Positions 43,001-52,463 of a stretch of 64,000 nucleotides of DNA are shown one piece after another. The stretch is from contig DIYH01000016.1 in the NCBI GenBank assembly GCA_002435755.1, positions 52,130 through 116,129 on the forward strand, read 5' to 3'. The notes under the pieces were generated by a model. It ran no database searches. It was not told the DNA's origin and saw nothing but the letters and a program-made list of their open reading frames with translations. The position numbers and the translations under genes were made by a program. Within the stretch, counting starts at the first letter, position 1. Each line of letters opens with the position of its first letter. The stretch is from Flammeovirgaceae bacterium UBA6059 (lineage in GTDB: Bacteria > Bacteroidota > Bacteroidia > Cytophagales > Cyclobacteriaceae).

Positions 43001-46000
43001 ATGAAGAGAATACTACCAGCTTTAAAACTATTCCTTTTAGCATGGCAGACGACCATAGCACAGGATGCTTTAGTCTCAGGAAGAGTAACAGGCGGAGACG
43101 ATGGTGAGCCATTGATCGGGGCGACAGTTACTATTAAAGGTACTACTACAGGAGTGATTAGCGGTATAGAAGGCGATTTTGAGATATCCGCCAGTAAAAA
43201 AGATATCCTGGTTTTCTCCTATGTAGGTTATGCTTCTGAGGAGGTCGCGGTGGGAGCTCAGAGTATCATCAATGTGAGCTTACCGCTTGATATTCAAAAC
43301 CTGGAAGAGATCATGGTCATCGGATACGGAGAAGTGCAGAAAAAAGACCTTACCATGGCTGTCTCTTCCATTGACCTTGGAGAGGTGAAGAGGAAGCCCA
43401 TTACCTCTGTAGAACAAGCGATGCAGGGTAAGGCGGCTGGTGTGGTGGTCACTCAGCCCTCGGGTAAGCCTGGGTCAAGGTTGTCGGTAAGAGTGCGTGG
43501 CTCCACTTCTATCAGGGCAAGAAACGAACCACTCTACGTAGTAGATGGGATCCCTTTGAGCAATGAAGTCAATGCTGCTACCGGTGATAATACTGAAACG
43601 GTCAATCTAAACCCCTTAGCAGGAATAAATCCCGCTGATATCGAATCCATTGAGGTATTGAAAGATGCGTCTGCTGCTGCTATCTATGGTGCGCGAGCCG
43701 CCAATGGCGTGGTGATCATCACCACTAAGCGTGGTACACGCGGTACATCAAGTATTAGCTTCAATGCCAGCAGTGGTTTTAGTGAAGCTATCACTAAACT
43801 AGATGTGCTGGATGGGGAGCAATATGCTAACCTGATCAACGAACAATTCGCTAACAATAACCAGGCGCCAAGGTTAGACGCGGATAGTATCAAAACATTG
43901 ACGGACTGGCAGGAGGAGATATTCCGGCGGGCCAGTATCCGCAATTATCAACTGTCCGCCTCAGGAGGATCGGACCGAACCAAATACTATGTCTCCGGCT
44001 CCTACACCCTCAATGAAGGTATTATCGAAACCTCAGAGTTCGAGCGGTACGCTTTTAAACTCAACCTTGACCAGACAGTAAACGACTGGATCAATCTTGG
44101 TACCAGCATCAACTACAGTAGGTCCAACGAGGTAGATGTGAATGACAATCAGCGGATCAATCAGGGAGGGGTGATACTAGGAGCGTTAAATACACCGGAG
44201 TTTCTTGAAACCTTTAACCCCGATGGTACCTTCACACAAAACCCTTTACAGGCTTGGGAAAACCCAATGGCCAGTCTTTTGGGTGCAGAGAATAACACGG
44301 TATCTAATCGACTTTTGAGTAATTTCTTTGTTGATTTCGAAATACTCGAGAACCTGTCGTTCAAGTCTTCTTTTGGCTTGGAGGTCAATAGTAACAGGTT
44401 CAACTCTTTCACCGATCCCTTTCTTACTCAGTTTGCAAGAAGCCAGGGAGGATTTGCAGAGAGTCGATCATGGGAAGACTTGATCTGGCTCAATGAAAAC
44501 ATAGTGACTTACCAGAAAAACATTGACAAGCATTTCTTTACCATCACCGCAGGCCAGAGTTGGCAGTCGGCACGTAGCGAGTGGTTTGGCTCTCAGGTAA
44601 GAGGTTTTGAAGACAGCAAGGTCAAAGAGCTGGATGCTGCCGCTCAAGTCAACTGGGTGGGAACTGATGTAGCCGAGTGGTCGATCTCATCCTATCTCGC
44701 CAGAGGTTCTTACAATTTTGACGATAAGTACCTGGTCACCATCAACGGGCGTGTTGATGGCTCTTCCAAGTTTGGCCCCAATAATCGCTACGCCTTTTTC
44801 CCTTCTGCCTCTTTAGGTTGGAGGATCTCCGAGGAAAGCTTTTTTAACAATGTCTCCTTTGTCCAGGACCTTAAACTCAGGGTGGGCTATGGCCAGACAG
44901 GTAACCAGGATATCCCGCCGTACTCTTACATAGGTCTAATAGATATAGGTCAGAACAATTATCCCATTGATCAAATCCAGGGCGGAGCAGTGATCAGCAG
45001 CATACCCAACTTTGACCTGAGATGGGAAACCACCACGCAGACGAATATTGGTATCGATGCGGTGCTACTGGACTCCAGGATCAGCTTTACCGGTGAGTTG
45101 TATTTCAAAAACACCAGCGACCTGCTTATCGACAAAGAATTGCCTGAGAGTTCCGGCTTTCGTTTTGGTACGGTCAATGCCGGTAGTATCAAAAACCATG
45201 GAGTAGAATTAACCTTTAATACGGTCAATGTTGCCAAAAAGGACTTTACCTGGGAATCTGACCTTAACTTCTCCATCAATCGCAATGAAGTTGTGGATAT
45301 TGGTGGCACGCCATTCTTTGTAGGTCAGATACCAGAACGTGGATTCGCTTCTATTGTACAAGAAGGAGAGACCCTGGGTTCTTTTTATGGATTTGTGGTT
45401 GATCGTATTTACGATAGTGAAGAGGAGATACAAGCGGACAATGCCAGGGCGCAGGAGCTATTCCTGCAGGGCAGTGTGGATAAGCAGTTTTATCAAAACA
45501 GCGCCACCAGCCCCGGAGACATACGCTTCAAGGATTTGAACGGTGATGGTATAGTGACTGAAGATGACCGACAGGTAATAGGTTCAGCACAGCCTGATTT
45601 TAGCTATGGCTTTACTAACGTACTGAGCTATAAGGATTTTACATTGGATATCTTCTTTCAGGGTGTTTCTGGCAATGAGATCTTTAATGGATCGCGTATC
45701 GAGACGGAAGGTATGTTTGACGTGAAGAACGCCCTGACCACTACGCTCAACCGATGGCAGCAGCCAGGAGATGAGACAGACATGCCAAGGGCGATATTTG
45801 GTGATGTACCACAGAACTCGCGTATCTCTGATCGATTCATTGAAGACGGGTCCTTCCTAAGATTAAAGCGAGTGACACTTACCTACAATCTGCCCAGAAA
45901 GATCCTGGAGAAGATCAGAGTGAGTAACCTTTCAGTTTATGCCAGTGGACAGAACCTCGCCACCTGGACCAATTATTCCGGGTACGACCCTGAAGTGAGT

Positions 46001-46093
46001 CGCGACGGTCTGAGCGCCACCTCACTTGGTATTGACTATGGTACTTTTCCCCAGACAAGGACGATAATACTTGGATTGAACTTAGAATTTTAA
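43001..46093 (+). CDS. SusC/RagA-type TonB-linked outer-membrane transporter
   Basis: A 1030-residue TonB-dependent transporter with signal peptide MKRILPALKLFLLAWQTTIAQ. An N-terminal carboxypeptidase-regulatory-like domain (about 25-105, GEPLIGATVTIKGTTTGVISG) is followed by the plug with LEEIMVIGYGEVQKKDLT, the SusC-type TonB-box region, and IESIEVLKDASAAAIYGARAANGVVIITTK. The remainder is the 22-strand barrel ending RTIILGLNLEF. It imports glucan oligosaccharides across the outer membrane with the SusD lipoprotein acting as a lid. It follows the glycoside hydrolase genes, opposite to the usual SusC-first order. Confidence 0.97.
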   Translation: MKRILPALKLFLLAWQTTIAQDALVSGRVTGGDDGEPLIGATVTIKGTTTGVISGIEGDFEISASKKDILVFSYVGYASEEVAVGAQSIINVSLPLDIQNLEEIMVIGYGEVQKKDLTMAVSSIDLGEVKRKPITSVEQAMQGKAAGVVVTQPSGKPGSRLSVRVRGSTSIRARNEPLYVVDGIPLSNEVNAATGDNTETVNLNPLAGINPADIESIEVLKDASAAAIYGARAANGVVIITTKRGTRGTSSISFNASSGFSEAITKLDVLDGEQYANLINEQFANNNQAPRLDADSIKTLTDWQEEIFRRASIRNYQLSASGGSDRTKYYVSGSYTLNEGIIETSEFERYAFKLNLDQTVNDWINLGTSINYSRSNEVDVNDNQRINQGGVILGALNTPEFLETFNPDGTFTQNPLQAWENPMASLLGAENNTVSNRLLSNFFVDFEILENLSFKSSFGLEVNSNRFNSFTDPFLTQFARSQGGFAESRSWEDLIWLNENIVTYQKNIDKHFFTITAGQSWQSARSEWFGSQVRGFEDSKVKELDAAAQVNWVGTDVAEWSISSYLARGSYNFDDKYLVTINGRVDGSSKFGPNNRYAFFPSASLGWRISEESFFNNVSFVQDLKLRVGYGQTGNQDIPPYSYIGLIDIGQNNYPIDQIQGGAVISSIPNFDLRWETTTQTNIGIDAVLLDSRISFTGELYFKNTSDLLIDKELPESSGFRFGTVNAGSIKNHGVELTFNTVNVAKKDFTWESDLNFSINRNEVVDIGGTPFFVGQIPERGFASIVQEGETLGSFYGFVVDRIYDSEEEIQADNARAQELFLQGSVDKQFYQNSATSPGDIRFKDLNGDGIVTEDDRQVIGSAQPDFSYGFTNVLSYKDFTLDIFFQGVSGNEIFNGSRIETEGMFDVKNALTTTLNRWQQPGDETDMPRAIFGDVPQNSRISDRFIEDGSFLRLKRVTLTYNLPRKILEKIRVSNLSVYASGQNLATWTNYSGYDPEVSRDGLSATSLGIDYGTFPQTRTIILGLNLEF

Positions 46094-46096
46094 ACC

Positions 46097-47560
46097 ATGA
46101 AAACGATAAAAGAAGCGCGGATTATTGGAGTATTGATACTGAGCATCCTATACGCCACCGGATGCGATGACTTCCTTGAAAAGGAACCGCAGGGGCAGGT
46201 AAGTTCTGAGAATTTTTTTCAATCTCAGATTGATGCAGAGTCAGCTTTGATTGGAGCATACGATATGTTCCATTCGGAATACTACATCTTTGATATGTTT
46301 ATCAATAGTGATGTTACCTCTGATAACTGCTATGCCGGAGGTGATAATCCTAACAACTTTCAGATAGATAATCTAAGTGTTGCACCCACCAACGTCAACA
46401 TAGAGCGCGACTGGCGCTACCTTTACCAGGGAGTGGCAAGAGCCAATACTGTACTCAACAAAGTACCTGAGATACCTGAGGAGAACTTCAATGATCCCGG
46501 ACGAAAACAACAGATCCTTGGAGAAGCTTCATTTTTAAGGGCCTTCCATTATTTTCAGTTGGTCAATCTTTGGGGGCCTGTGCCACTCGTACTCGACCTG
46601 GTCACCTCAACAGACCCTGAGGATATTAACCTCCCTAACAACCCAACAGAAGCTGTTTATGAGCAGATCATATTTGATCTGGAATTTGCCTTAGATGTCT
46701 TGCCTCAAAGTTTTGGTAACAACATTATTGATAAGTCTCGGGTAACCCAAGGAGCAGCACATGCAATGTTGGCCAGGGCATATGCTTTCAGGCCTTCTCC
46801 CGACTGGGAAAAAGTACGTGAGCACTCCGAAATGGTCATCAGTAGCGGGCAATACAGCCTTTTGACAGACTTTGACAACCTTTTTGATGAACAAAATGAG
46901 AACAGCGAGGAGTCTATCCTTGAAATACAATTCACCGATGTGCCTGAGGCAAGCTGGGGGCCCCAGATGTGGTTGACGCCCTCACTTACGGGAGATAGCT
47001 GGAGGAAGTTCAATACACCTTCCAACGATCTCATTGCCGCCTTTGAGTCTGAAAATGATGAGGTAAGACTTAACTCTTCTCTGATCATTGAGGGAGGTGT
47101 ACCATGGACAGATGAGTTTTACCCCAGCGGAGATATCCCATTTCCTTGGAAGTGGCGCACTGCCAATGGTTGGGCAAGTCAGAACAATACTATACTGCTA
47201 AGATTGGCTGAAGTGATACTCTGGCATGCCGAAGCTCTCAATGAACTCGGTAATACGGCCGGCGCTATTGCTGATATCAATCAGATCAGAAACCGGGCAG
47301 AACTACCCAATACTAGCGCTTCGTCTGTTGAGGAGATTCGACAGGCGATCTACAAGGAACGCAGGTTAGAACTGGCTTTCGAAGGCTTACGTTGGTTTGA
47401 CCTGAAACGCACCGGTCAAGCCATCAATGTCATGAATAATATACGGCATCCAATAACGGGTGTTAACCTTTACAATATGTCAGAGCGTGATCTGCTCTGG
47501 CCGATCCCTCAAATCGAGATGGATAAAAATACAAACCTCGTGCAGAATCAGGGCTATTGA
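46097..47560 (+). CDS. SusD/RagB-type glycan-binding lipoprotein
   Basis: A 487-residue SusD-family outer-membrane lipoprotein. Cys23 in LYATGCDDFLEKEPQGQV is the lipidated residue and the FLEKEPQG opening is typical. The tetratricopeptide-like helical core includes EASFLRAFHYFQLVNLWGPVPLVL, and the C-terminal SusD pattern is YKERRLELAFEGLRWFDLKRTG, followed by LLWPIPQIEMDKN. It caps the SusC barrel, binds oligosaccharide at the surface and hands it over for import. It lies 3 bases after the SusC gene and ends the locus. Confidence 0.97.
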   Translation: MKTIKEARIIGVLILSILYATGCDDFLEKEPQGQVSSENFFQSQIDAESALIGAYDMFHSEYYIFDMFINSDVTSDNCYAGGDNPNNFQIDNLSVAPTNVNIERDWRYLYQGVARANTVLNKVPEIPEENFNDPGRKQQILGEASFLRAFHYFQLVNLWGPVPLVLDLVTSTDPEDINLPNNPTEAVYEQIIFDLEFALDVLPQSFGNNIIDKSRVTQGAAHAMLARAYAFRPSPDWEKVREHSEMVISSGQYSLLTDFDNLFDEQNENSEESILEIQFTDVPEASWGPQMWLTPSLTGDSWRKFNTPSNDLIAAFESENDEVRLNSSLIIEGGVPWTDEFYPSGDIPFPWKWRTANGWASQNNTILLRLAEVILWHAEALNELGNTAGAIADINQIRNRAELPNTSASSVEEIRQAIYKERRLELAFEGLRWFDLKRTGQAINVMNNIRHPITGVNLYNMSERDLLWPIPQIEMDKNTNLVQNQGY

Positions 47561-47573
47561 TCTTCGACTTGAA

Positions 47574-47618
47574 GGGCGCAACCCTATGCACTTCTTCATA
47601 AGTAACAAGGGTTGTTGC
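47574..47618 (+). terminator. Possible terminator hairpin after the PUL
   Basis: CAACCCT (47579-47585) pairs with AGGGTTG (47608-47614), with GGC and TGCC adding outer pairs. The loop is 22 bases and only a short T tract follows. It lies just after the SusD stop and before a convergent gene. Weak as a terminator; included as the only candidate. Confidence 0.35.
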
Positions 47619-47660
47619 CTTTGGTTATAGCATAAATCAGCGAGGAGTGCTGTGGTTTGG

Positions 47661-49163
47661 TTACCTTACGTTACCCATCAAGCGGCGCATGATCGGACTA
47701 ACTACGAGCATGACCACACCGACCCCTACCGTGAATTGTGTAATGGACCAGAACAATTCCGGTAGGGCGCTGGAAGACATCTCTGATTCGCCCATTTCGC
47801 CAGCGACAAGTCCTGCAATAAGGTTACCCAAGGCAATAGACATAAACCAGACACCCATCATTTGCCCCACCAATTTTTTCGGAGCAAGTTTAGTGACTGC
47901 ACTCATTCCGATAGGTGAGAAGCTCAATTCGCCTGCAGTGTGGAAGAAATAGGTAAATATCAACCAGGTTGGAAGTACAAGATCTCCTTGAGCTACATAC
48001 TCAGATGCAATGGCCATAATACCAAAACCAGTGCCAAGCAGGATGATACCTAAAGAGAATTTGATTGGGGTAGCGGGTTCTAGTTGTTTCTTCGCAAGGC
48101 TTACCCAGAGCCATCCGAAGACGGGTGAAAGAAGAATGATGAAGATTGGGTTGACGGATTGTAACCAACTTGCTGGCATCTCCCAGGGACCGATCATGCG
48201 ATCGGTATAGTCATAAGCGAAAAGATTGAGGGATGAACCCGCTTGCTCAAAGCCTGACCAGAATACGGCAGAGAAAAGAAAAAGAACAGCTATTGCACCA
48301 ATTTTCTTCCTCTCATCCGAATCTAACTCTTCACCAGTGAATACATATATGAAATACAGCAATACTGCTCCCAAAATGATATAGCTTGAGTAACTGGCGA
48401 ATGATACAGGATCGATGGTGATGGTGCCGGTAAACAATAGCCCAAGGAGAATAGCTGTCAGCACGCCAACGACATAAAGTACTTTGGTGATTATTGATCT
48501 ACGCTTGGCATCTGACTCTTGCGAGCCGGTTGACTCAGGTACTACTCCAACATCGCCAAGATATTTTTCAGTCATTTTGTATTGAATGACTCCAATCACC
48601 ATACCTATACCTGCAGCTCCAAAACCGTAGTGCCAGCTGAACCCTTCGCCTAGCCATCCTGTAACTAACGGTGCGATGAAAGCTCCAATATTGATGCCCA
48701 TATAGTAAATGGAGTACCCTGCATCACGTCTTGCAGGTTCATCTTTCGAATAGAGACCTCCAACAACACTGGATACGTTGGGCTTTAGCATGCCTGTACC
48801 TACTACGATCAGGAACAGACCAAAAAAGAAGGTCTCAAGAGCTGGTACCGCCATTGAAAAGTGACCCGCTGCAATGATGATACCTCCGTAGTAGATCGAG
48901 TTTCTTAACCCAAAATACTTGTCAGCTAACCATCCACCAGGCAATGCCAATAGGTATACGAACATGGTGTAGAGCCCATAGATCGCTGAGCCTTCTCTTA
49001 CGTCGAAACCAAGTCCTCCTTTACTCGCCTCTTCTACCATGAATAGTAGGAGCAAAGCGCGCATGCCATAGTAGCTAAAGCGCTCCCACATTTCCGTAAA
49101 GAAAAGTGTCGCTAAGCCACGTGGGTGACCAAAGAAAGAGTGTGAGTTGGAGTCAGAAGACAT
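47661..49163 (-). CDS. POT/PTR2 family peptide transporter
   Basis: A 500-residue proton-dependent oligopeptide transporter of the inner membrane. The PTR2 signature is visible as TEMWERFSYYGMRALLLLFM, the ExxERxxYYG motif for H+ coupling and peptide binding, near residue 24. The next landmark is GLYTMFVYLLALPGGWLADKYFG, and AGYSIYYMGINIGAFIAPLVTGWLGE is the second signature. About fourteen helices are expected, matching the length. It imports di- and tripeptides. It is convergent with susD-like and monocistronic. Confidence 0.94.
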   Translation of the reverse strand: MSSDSNSHSFFGHPRGLATLFFTEMWERFSYYGMRALLLLFMVEEASKGGLGFDVREGSAIYGLYTMFVYLLALPGGWLADKYFGLRNSIYYGGIIIAAGHFSMAVPALETFFFGLFLIVVGTGMLKPNVSSVVGGLYSKDEPARRDAGYSIYYMGINIGAFIAPLVTGWLGEGFSWHYGFGAAGIGMVIGVIQYKMTEKYLGDVGVVPESTGSQESDAKRRSIITKVLYVVGVLTAILLGLLFTGTITIDPVSFASYSSYIILGAVLLYFIYVFTGEELDSDERKKIGAIAVLFLFSAVFWSGFEQAGSSLNLFAYDYTDRMIGPWEMPASWLQSVNPIFIILLSPVFGWLWVSLAKKQLEPATPIKFSLGIILLGTGFGIMAIASEYVAQGDLVLPTWLIFTYFFHTAGELSFSPIGMSAVTKLAPKKLVGQMMGVWFMSIALGNLIAGLVAGEMGESEMSSSALPELFWSITQFTVGVGVVMLVVSPIMRRLMGNVR

Positions 49164-49240
49164 AGGTGTTGGGTTAGTGCTTGTTCAAAATTAAAGTAGC
49201 AACAATAATAATGAATAAGCACTAAACCGTGTATCACCCA

Positions 49241-51838
49241 TTATTCGGTGCGAAGGCCCTGACTTGGGTTGGCTGTGACTGGCCTAAAAGCCGCCAGGCT
49301 GATGAACAGAATCGCCACGGCAACAACCACCATACCTATTCCAATAGACTCTAACAAGGAACCAGTTTTGTAGAATGAATAGATCATCTCCAACACCGCT
49401 TCACTTAATAGCATGCCTACGGCTACACCGACTATCAGTGCTACTCCGAGCAAAATTAAGAAGGACTTGTTAATGACTAACATGATTTGCCGTATCGTGG
49501 CACCTAGTACTTTTCTTATGCTGATCTCTTTTGTTCTTTTTGATACGTTCAGGGAGGCTAGAGAGAATATTCCAATGAGACTTAACATACTACCCAAAAT
49601 GGCAATACTCGTGAATATGACCTTCAGGTTTCTTGCGTCTCGACTGGCGTAAAAAGAAGAGACCATGGCCTGCGGTTTACCTCGGTAGGGGGTATCAAAC
49701 ATATTGGCCCACACAGCTTGCAGTTCCCTTTCGAGCTGATCTGTTTGGCCATTAGTTGTTTTGGCCAATATGATATCGTATTCGTTGACTGGTGTTGGTA
49801 TGTAAACCATGGGCGTAGGTTTGTAGTCTTGGTAGATCTCGTGAATAATGTCATCGCATACGCCTACTATATTTCGCTTTTGCTCGTTGACGCTAATTTG
49901 ATAGTTGATCACACCGACTTCTGATAGGTATCGTTTGGCAAATTCTTTATTTACAATAATGGACTTGTCGAATTCAGCCTGAGAATTATTGATAAAGTCT
50001 CGTCCTTCAACAACATCAATTTCCATTGTCGATAGATACTCCGGACTGATATGAAAACTCACTACCTCTATATCGGTAGTATCTGTATTAAAGGCCTCTC
50101 TTTCCCAAGTGGTGCCGTGATGTCCTGTCGTGCCGATGACTTTTTCAATTAATGACAATTGATTTAGCTCATTTTTGACTACCTCATAGTCGTCAGTTTC
50201 ATCAAGTGGTAACATGACAATGTCCTTATAATTATAGTGAAGGTCAATGCTTCCGAAATAGTCACTGTTTTGTGAGAAGATCCAAGCAGACACCATCAGA
50301 CAGATTGAGACCGCATATTGACCTACTGTTAATGTCTTTTGAAGTGGTGTAACCCCTTTAAGCGACTTATTAGATTTTAGCATGCTTGATGGGGAAAAGC
50401 GCCATGCATATAAGGCGGGTAGTATACCTGCAAGGAAAGTGCAAAACAGCAAGAAGGCTACAAGGAAGGGAATAAAGCGCGTAATGCTGATGTCCTTGAG
50501 AAAGAACGAAGCTCCAAAAAGCCCCCAAATCTGCTCACCTATGCTATCCGCTAATGATATGGCGACTACAAAGGCTGAAAAAGAGGTCACAAGCGTCTCA
50601 AATATGAACTGAATGAACAGTTGCGTTTTGCTTGTACCTAAGGTTTTCCTGATACCAATTTCCTTGACTCTTCGCGCCATCAAGGCCATAGTGGTATTGG
50701 CGAGGTTGAAGCAAGCAACGCCTAAAATTAAAATAGCCAATACCGTAAAAACTATAACCGCGGTTTTTGTGACGCGCTCATTGGCAGGTCCGTATTCTAC
50801 ATTGTCCTCGGTATACCTGGGGTCCATAAAAGACCATGCATCAAATCTTGAGATTTTCCAATTCGGCTGGTTAGCGTTTTGATCTTCGATCGTCTGATTC
50901 AAAGCGTCAACGACCGATTTTGGATTTTGAGATCGGAAGTAGATCGCCAGATTGCTTTGTTGCTCCCAAGAATTCTCATTGGTCTTGAAGGCTTTCATCA
51001 CAGCTTCATGATTAACCAATAGATTGAAATCAAAGCTATTGTTGAGAGGGATGGATTCGAAAACTCCTGCGACCTGTAGTTCTACACCTTCCTCCGTGCC
51101 GAAGAACATTGTCAACCTTTTTCCGATAGGAGATTCAGAACCGTAGTATTTCTCAGCAGTCTCTTCTGTGAGGTAAACAGATGAAGGATTATCAAACCCT
51201 GCTAGACTTCCATACTTCAGTTCAATTGGAAATAGCTCAAAAAAGTTATTCCGAGCTGAAGCGATGTATTCGCTGAAATACTCCTGGTCCCTTTGTATAG
51301 TGCCGCGATTAGCTTCATAGTAGGTAACTTCTTGTATGTCAGCAAATTCATTTTCCAATTTGCTGGTGTAGGGGATAGGTGCGAGTTCATATCGATGTTC
51401 TTCATCGTTGAAGAAACGGATGCTATGAAGTCGGTAAACATCATCAACATTTTCTTTATCCGTATCAAATTCAATGTTGAAGGCGTGAAGGGTATAAACT
51501 GTAATACAGAAGCCCAGGGAAAGACCCAGACCGATGATGTTGAAAGCTACTGGTCCCAGGTTTTTCCTGGAGTTCCTAATAGCTACTTTGAGATAAGAGC
51601 GATAAAGTGATAGATTCATTCCTAATTGAGTTTTTTTTACTGAATACATTTTGAAACAGCGAACCACGTCCCACCAAAAGCGGAGTTGAAGGCTGAGTTT
51701 TGAGATTTGTTGTTGTTGTCGTTTGTCATGCATCTCCCAGAGATCACCTTCCAGTTCTTCGAGCCTATCAGGTCTACAGTACCACCTAAAAAATCGTAGT
51801 GCTCTACGAGGCGGGTCTATGAAATTAGTTTCGCTCAT
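49241..51838 (-). CDS. FtsX-like (MacB-type) ABC permease with prefix domain, PadR-linked
   Basis: An 865-residue inner-membrane protein with the same layout as the other PadR-linked permease in the window. A prefix domain (about 1-65: ALRFFRWYCRPDRLEELEGDLWEMHDKR) leads to the first helix (FNIIGLGLSLGFCITVYTLHAF), a large periplasmic domain, a helix block with MARRVKEIGIRKTLGTSK, another periplasmic part, and a final block with NVSKRTKEISIRKVLGAT. The KEIGIRK and KEISIRK motifs mark the ATPase-contacting coupling helices, yet no ATPase gene adjoins. The PadR gene directly upstream overlaps the start by four bases, which suggests shared autoregulation. Confidence 0.9.
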   Translation of the reverse strand: MSETNFIDPPRRALRFFRWYCRPDRLEELEGDLWEMHDKRQQQQISKLSLQLRFWWDVVRCFKMYSVKKTQLGMNLSLYRSYLKVAIRNSRKNLGPVAFNIIGLGLSLGFCITVYTLHAFNIEFDTDKENVDDVYRLHSIRFFNDEEHRYELAPIPYTSKLENEFADIQEVTYYEANRGTIQRDQEYFSEYIASARNNFFELFPIELKYGSLAGFDNPSSVYLTEETAEKYYGSESPIGKRLTMFFGTEEGVELQVAGVFESIPLNNSFDFNLLVNHEAVMKAFKTNENSWEQQSNLAIYFRSQNPKSVVDALNQTIEDQNANQPNWKISRFDAWSFMDPRYTEDNVEYGPANERVTKTAVIVFTVLAILILGVACFNLANTTMALMARRVKEIGIRKTLGTSKTQLFIQFIFETLVTSFSAFVVAISLADSIGEQIWGLFGASFFLKDISITRFIPFLVAFLLFCTFLAGILPALYAWRFSPSSMLKSNKSLKGVTPLQKTLTVGQYAVSICLMVSAWIFSQNSDYFGSIDLHYNYKDIVMLPLDETDDYEVVKNELNQLSLIEKVIGTTGHHGTTWEREAFNTDTTDIEVVSFHISPEYLSTMEIDVVEGRDFINNSQAEFDKSIIVNKEFAKRYLSEVGVINYQISVNEQKRNIVGVCDDIIHEIYQDYKPTPMVYIPTPVNEYDIILAKTTNGQTDQLERELQAVWANMFDTPYRGKPQAMVSSFYASRDARNLKVIFTSIAILGSMLSLIGIFSLASLNVSKRTKEISIRKVLGATIRQIMLVINKSFLILLGVALIVGVAVGMLLSEAVLEMIYSFYKTGSLLESIGIGMVVVAVAILFISLAAFRPVTANPSQGLRTE

Positions 51839-52170
51839 GAGAGGTTTTGAAGGGCGAGTTTTGGGATTTGATAACGGAGCTGGTCTCTTAGGCTTTGGAT
51901 TTCCTCCAGTGCCTTGGCACCATAAGCCGTGAGAAAGAATAGCCTTTTACGTTTTCCTCCTCTTGAAGCTTGAGACTCGCCAAGCTTGGAAGAAAGAAAA
52001 CCTTTTTCTTCCAGGCGATAAAGGACCGTATGGATTGCACTGATATTGATGCTCTTGCCAGTTTGCTTTTTATACTCCTCGACAATCGCTACAGAATAGG
52101 CTTGATCATAGAGTACACCTACCAAGAGTAGAACCAGTTCTTCGAAGTTGCCTAGCTTGAGATTCTGCAT
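51835..52170 (-). CDS. PadR family transcriptional regulator
   Basis: A 111-residue winged-helix PadR regulator: NFEELVLLLVGVLYDQAYSVAIVEEYKKQ, NISAIHTVLYRLEEKGFLSSKLGES and RKRLFFLTAYGAKALEEI form the DNA-binding domain and wing. It is the first gene of a two-gene operon with the FtsX-like permease, overlapping it by four bases, and so probably represses that permease. The upstream 293-base gap holds an inverted pair of palindromes. Confidence 0.92.
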   Translation of the reverse strand: MQNLKLGNFEELVLLLVGVLYDQAYSVAIVEEYKKQTGKSINISAIHTVLYRLEEKGFLSSKLGESQASRGGKRKRLFFLTAYGAKALEEIQSLRDQLRYQIPKLALQNLS

Positions 52171-52264
52171 ATTTATTTCACAATTGTAAGTTTTATACTC
52201 AAAGGAAAATATAAAGTTTCACTTTTGTAAGTAAAATATGTCTGATCGCTACTTTAAGAGCTTT

Positions 52265-52440
52265 GTTGGTGTTGTCACCAACGAGTACTGCTGGATCGTA
52301 AAAGCCTAAGCGCTCAGCAAAAATACTTTGAGTTGCAACTGCAGGCACTAATAGCCAATCAACCCTCCAAGGGTTGTGATACTCGCTGTAGTAGAGATTC
52401 AGATACACGTGTCTACGTCGGATAAACCCTTGGAGGGTTT
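52265..52440. repeat. Hairpin plus inverted pair of palindromes upstream of the PadR gene
   Basis: GTTGGTG and CACCAAC form a 7-bp hairpin with a 4-base loop at 52265-52282. Further on, AACCCTCCAAGGGTT (52362-52376) is repeated in inverse orientation at 52426-52440 with 49 bases between; each copy is itself nearly palindromic. The rest of the gap shows no gene. Similar TTGGAGGGTT motifs are frequent intergenic repeats in Bacteroidota, so a REP-like role is likelier than an operator. Confidence 0.5.
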
Positions 52441-52463
52441 GATTCGAAACGCCATAGGGCGCT

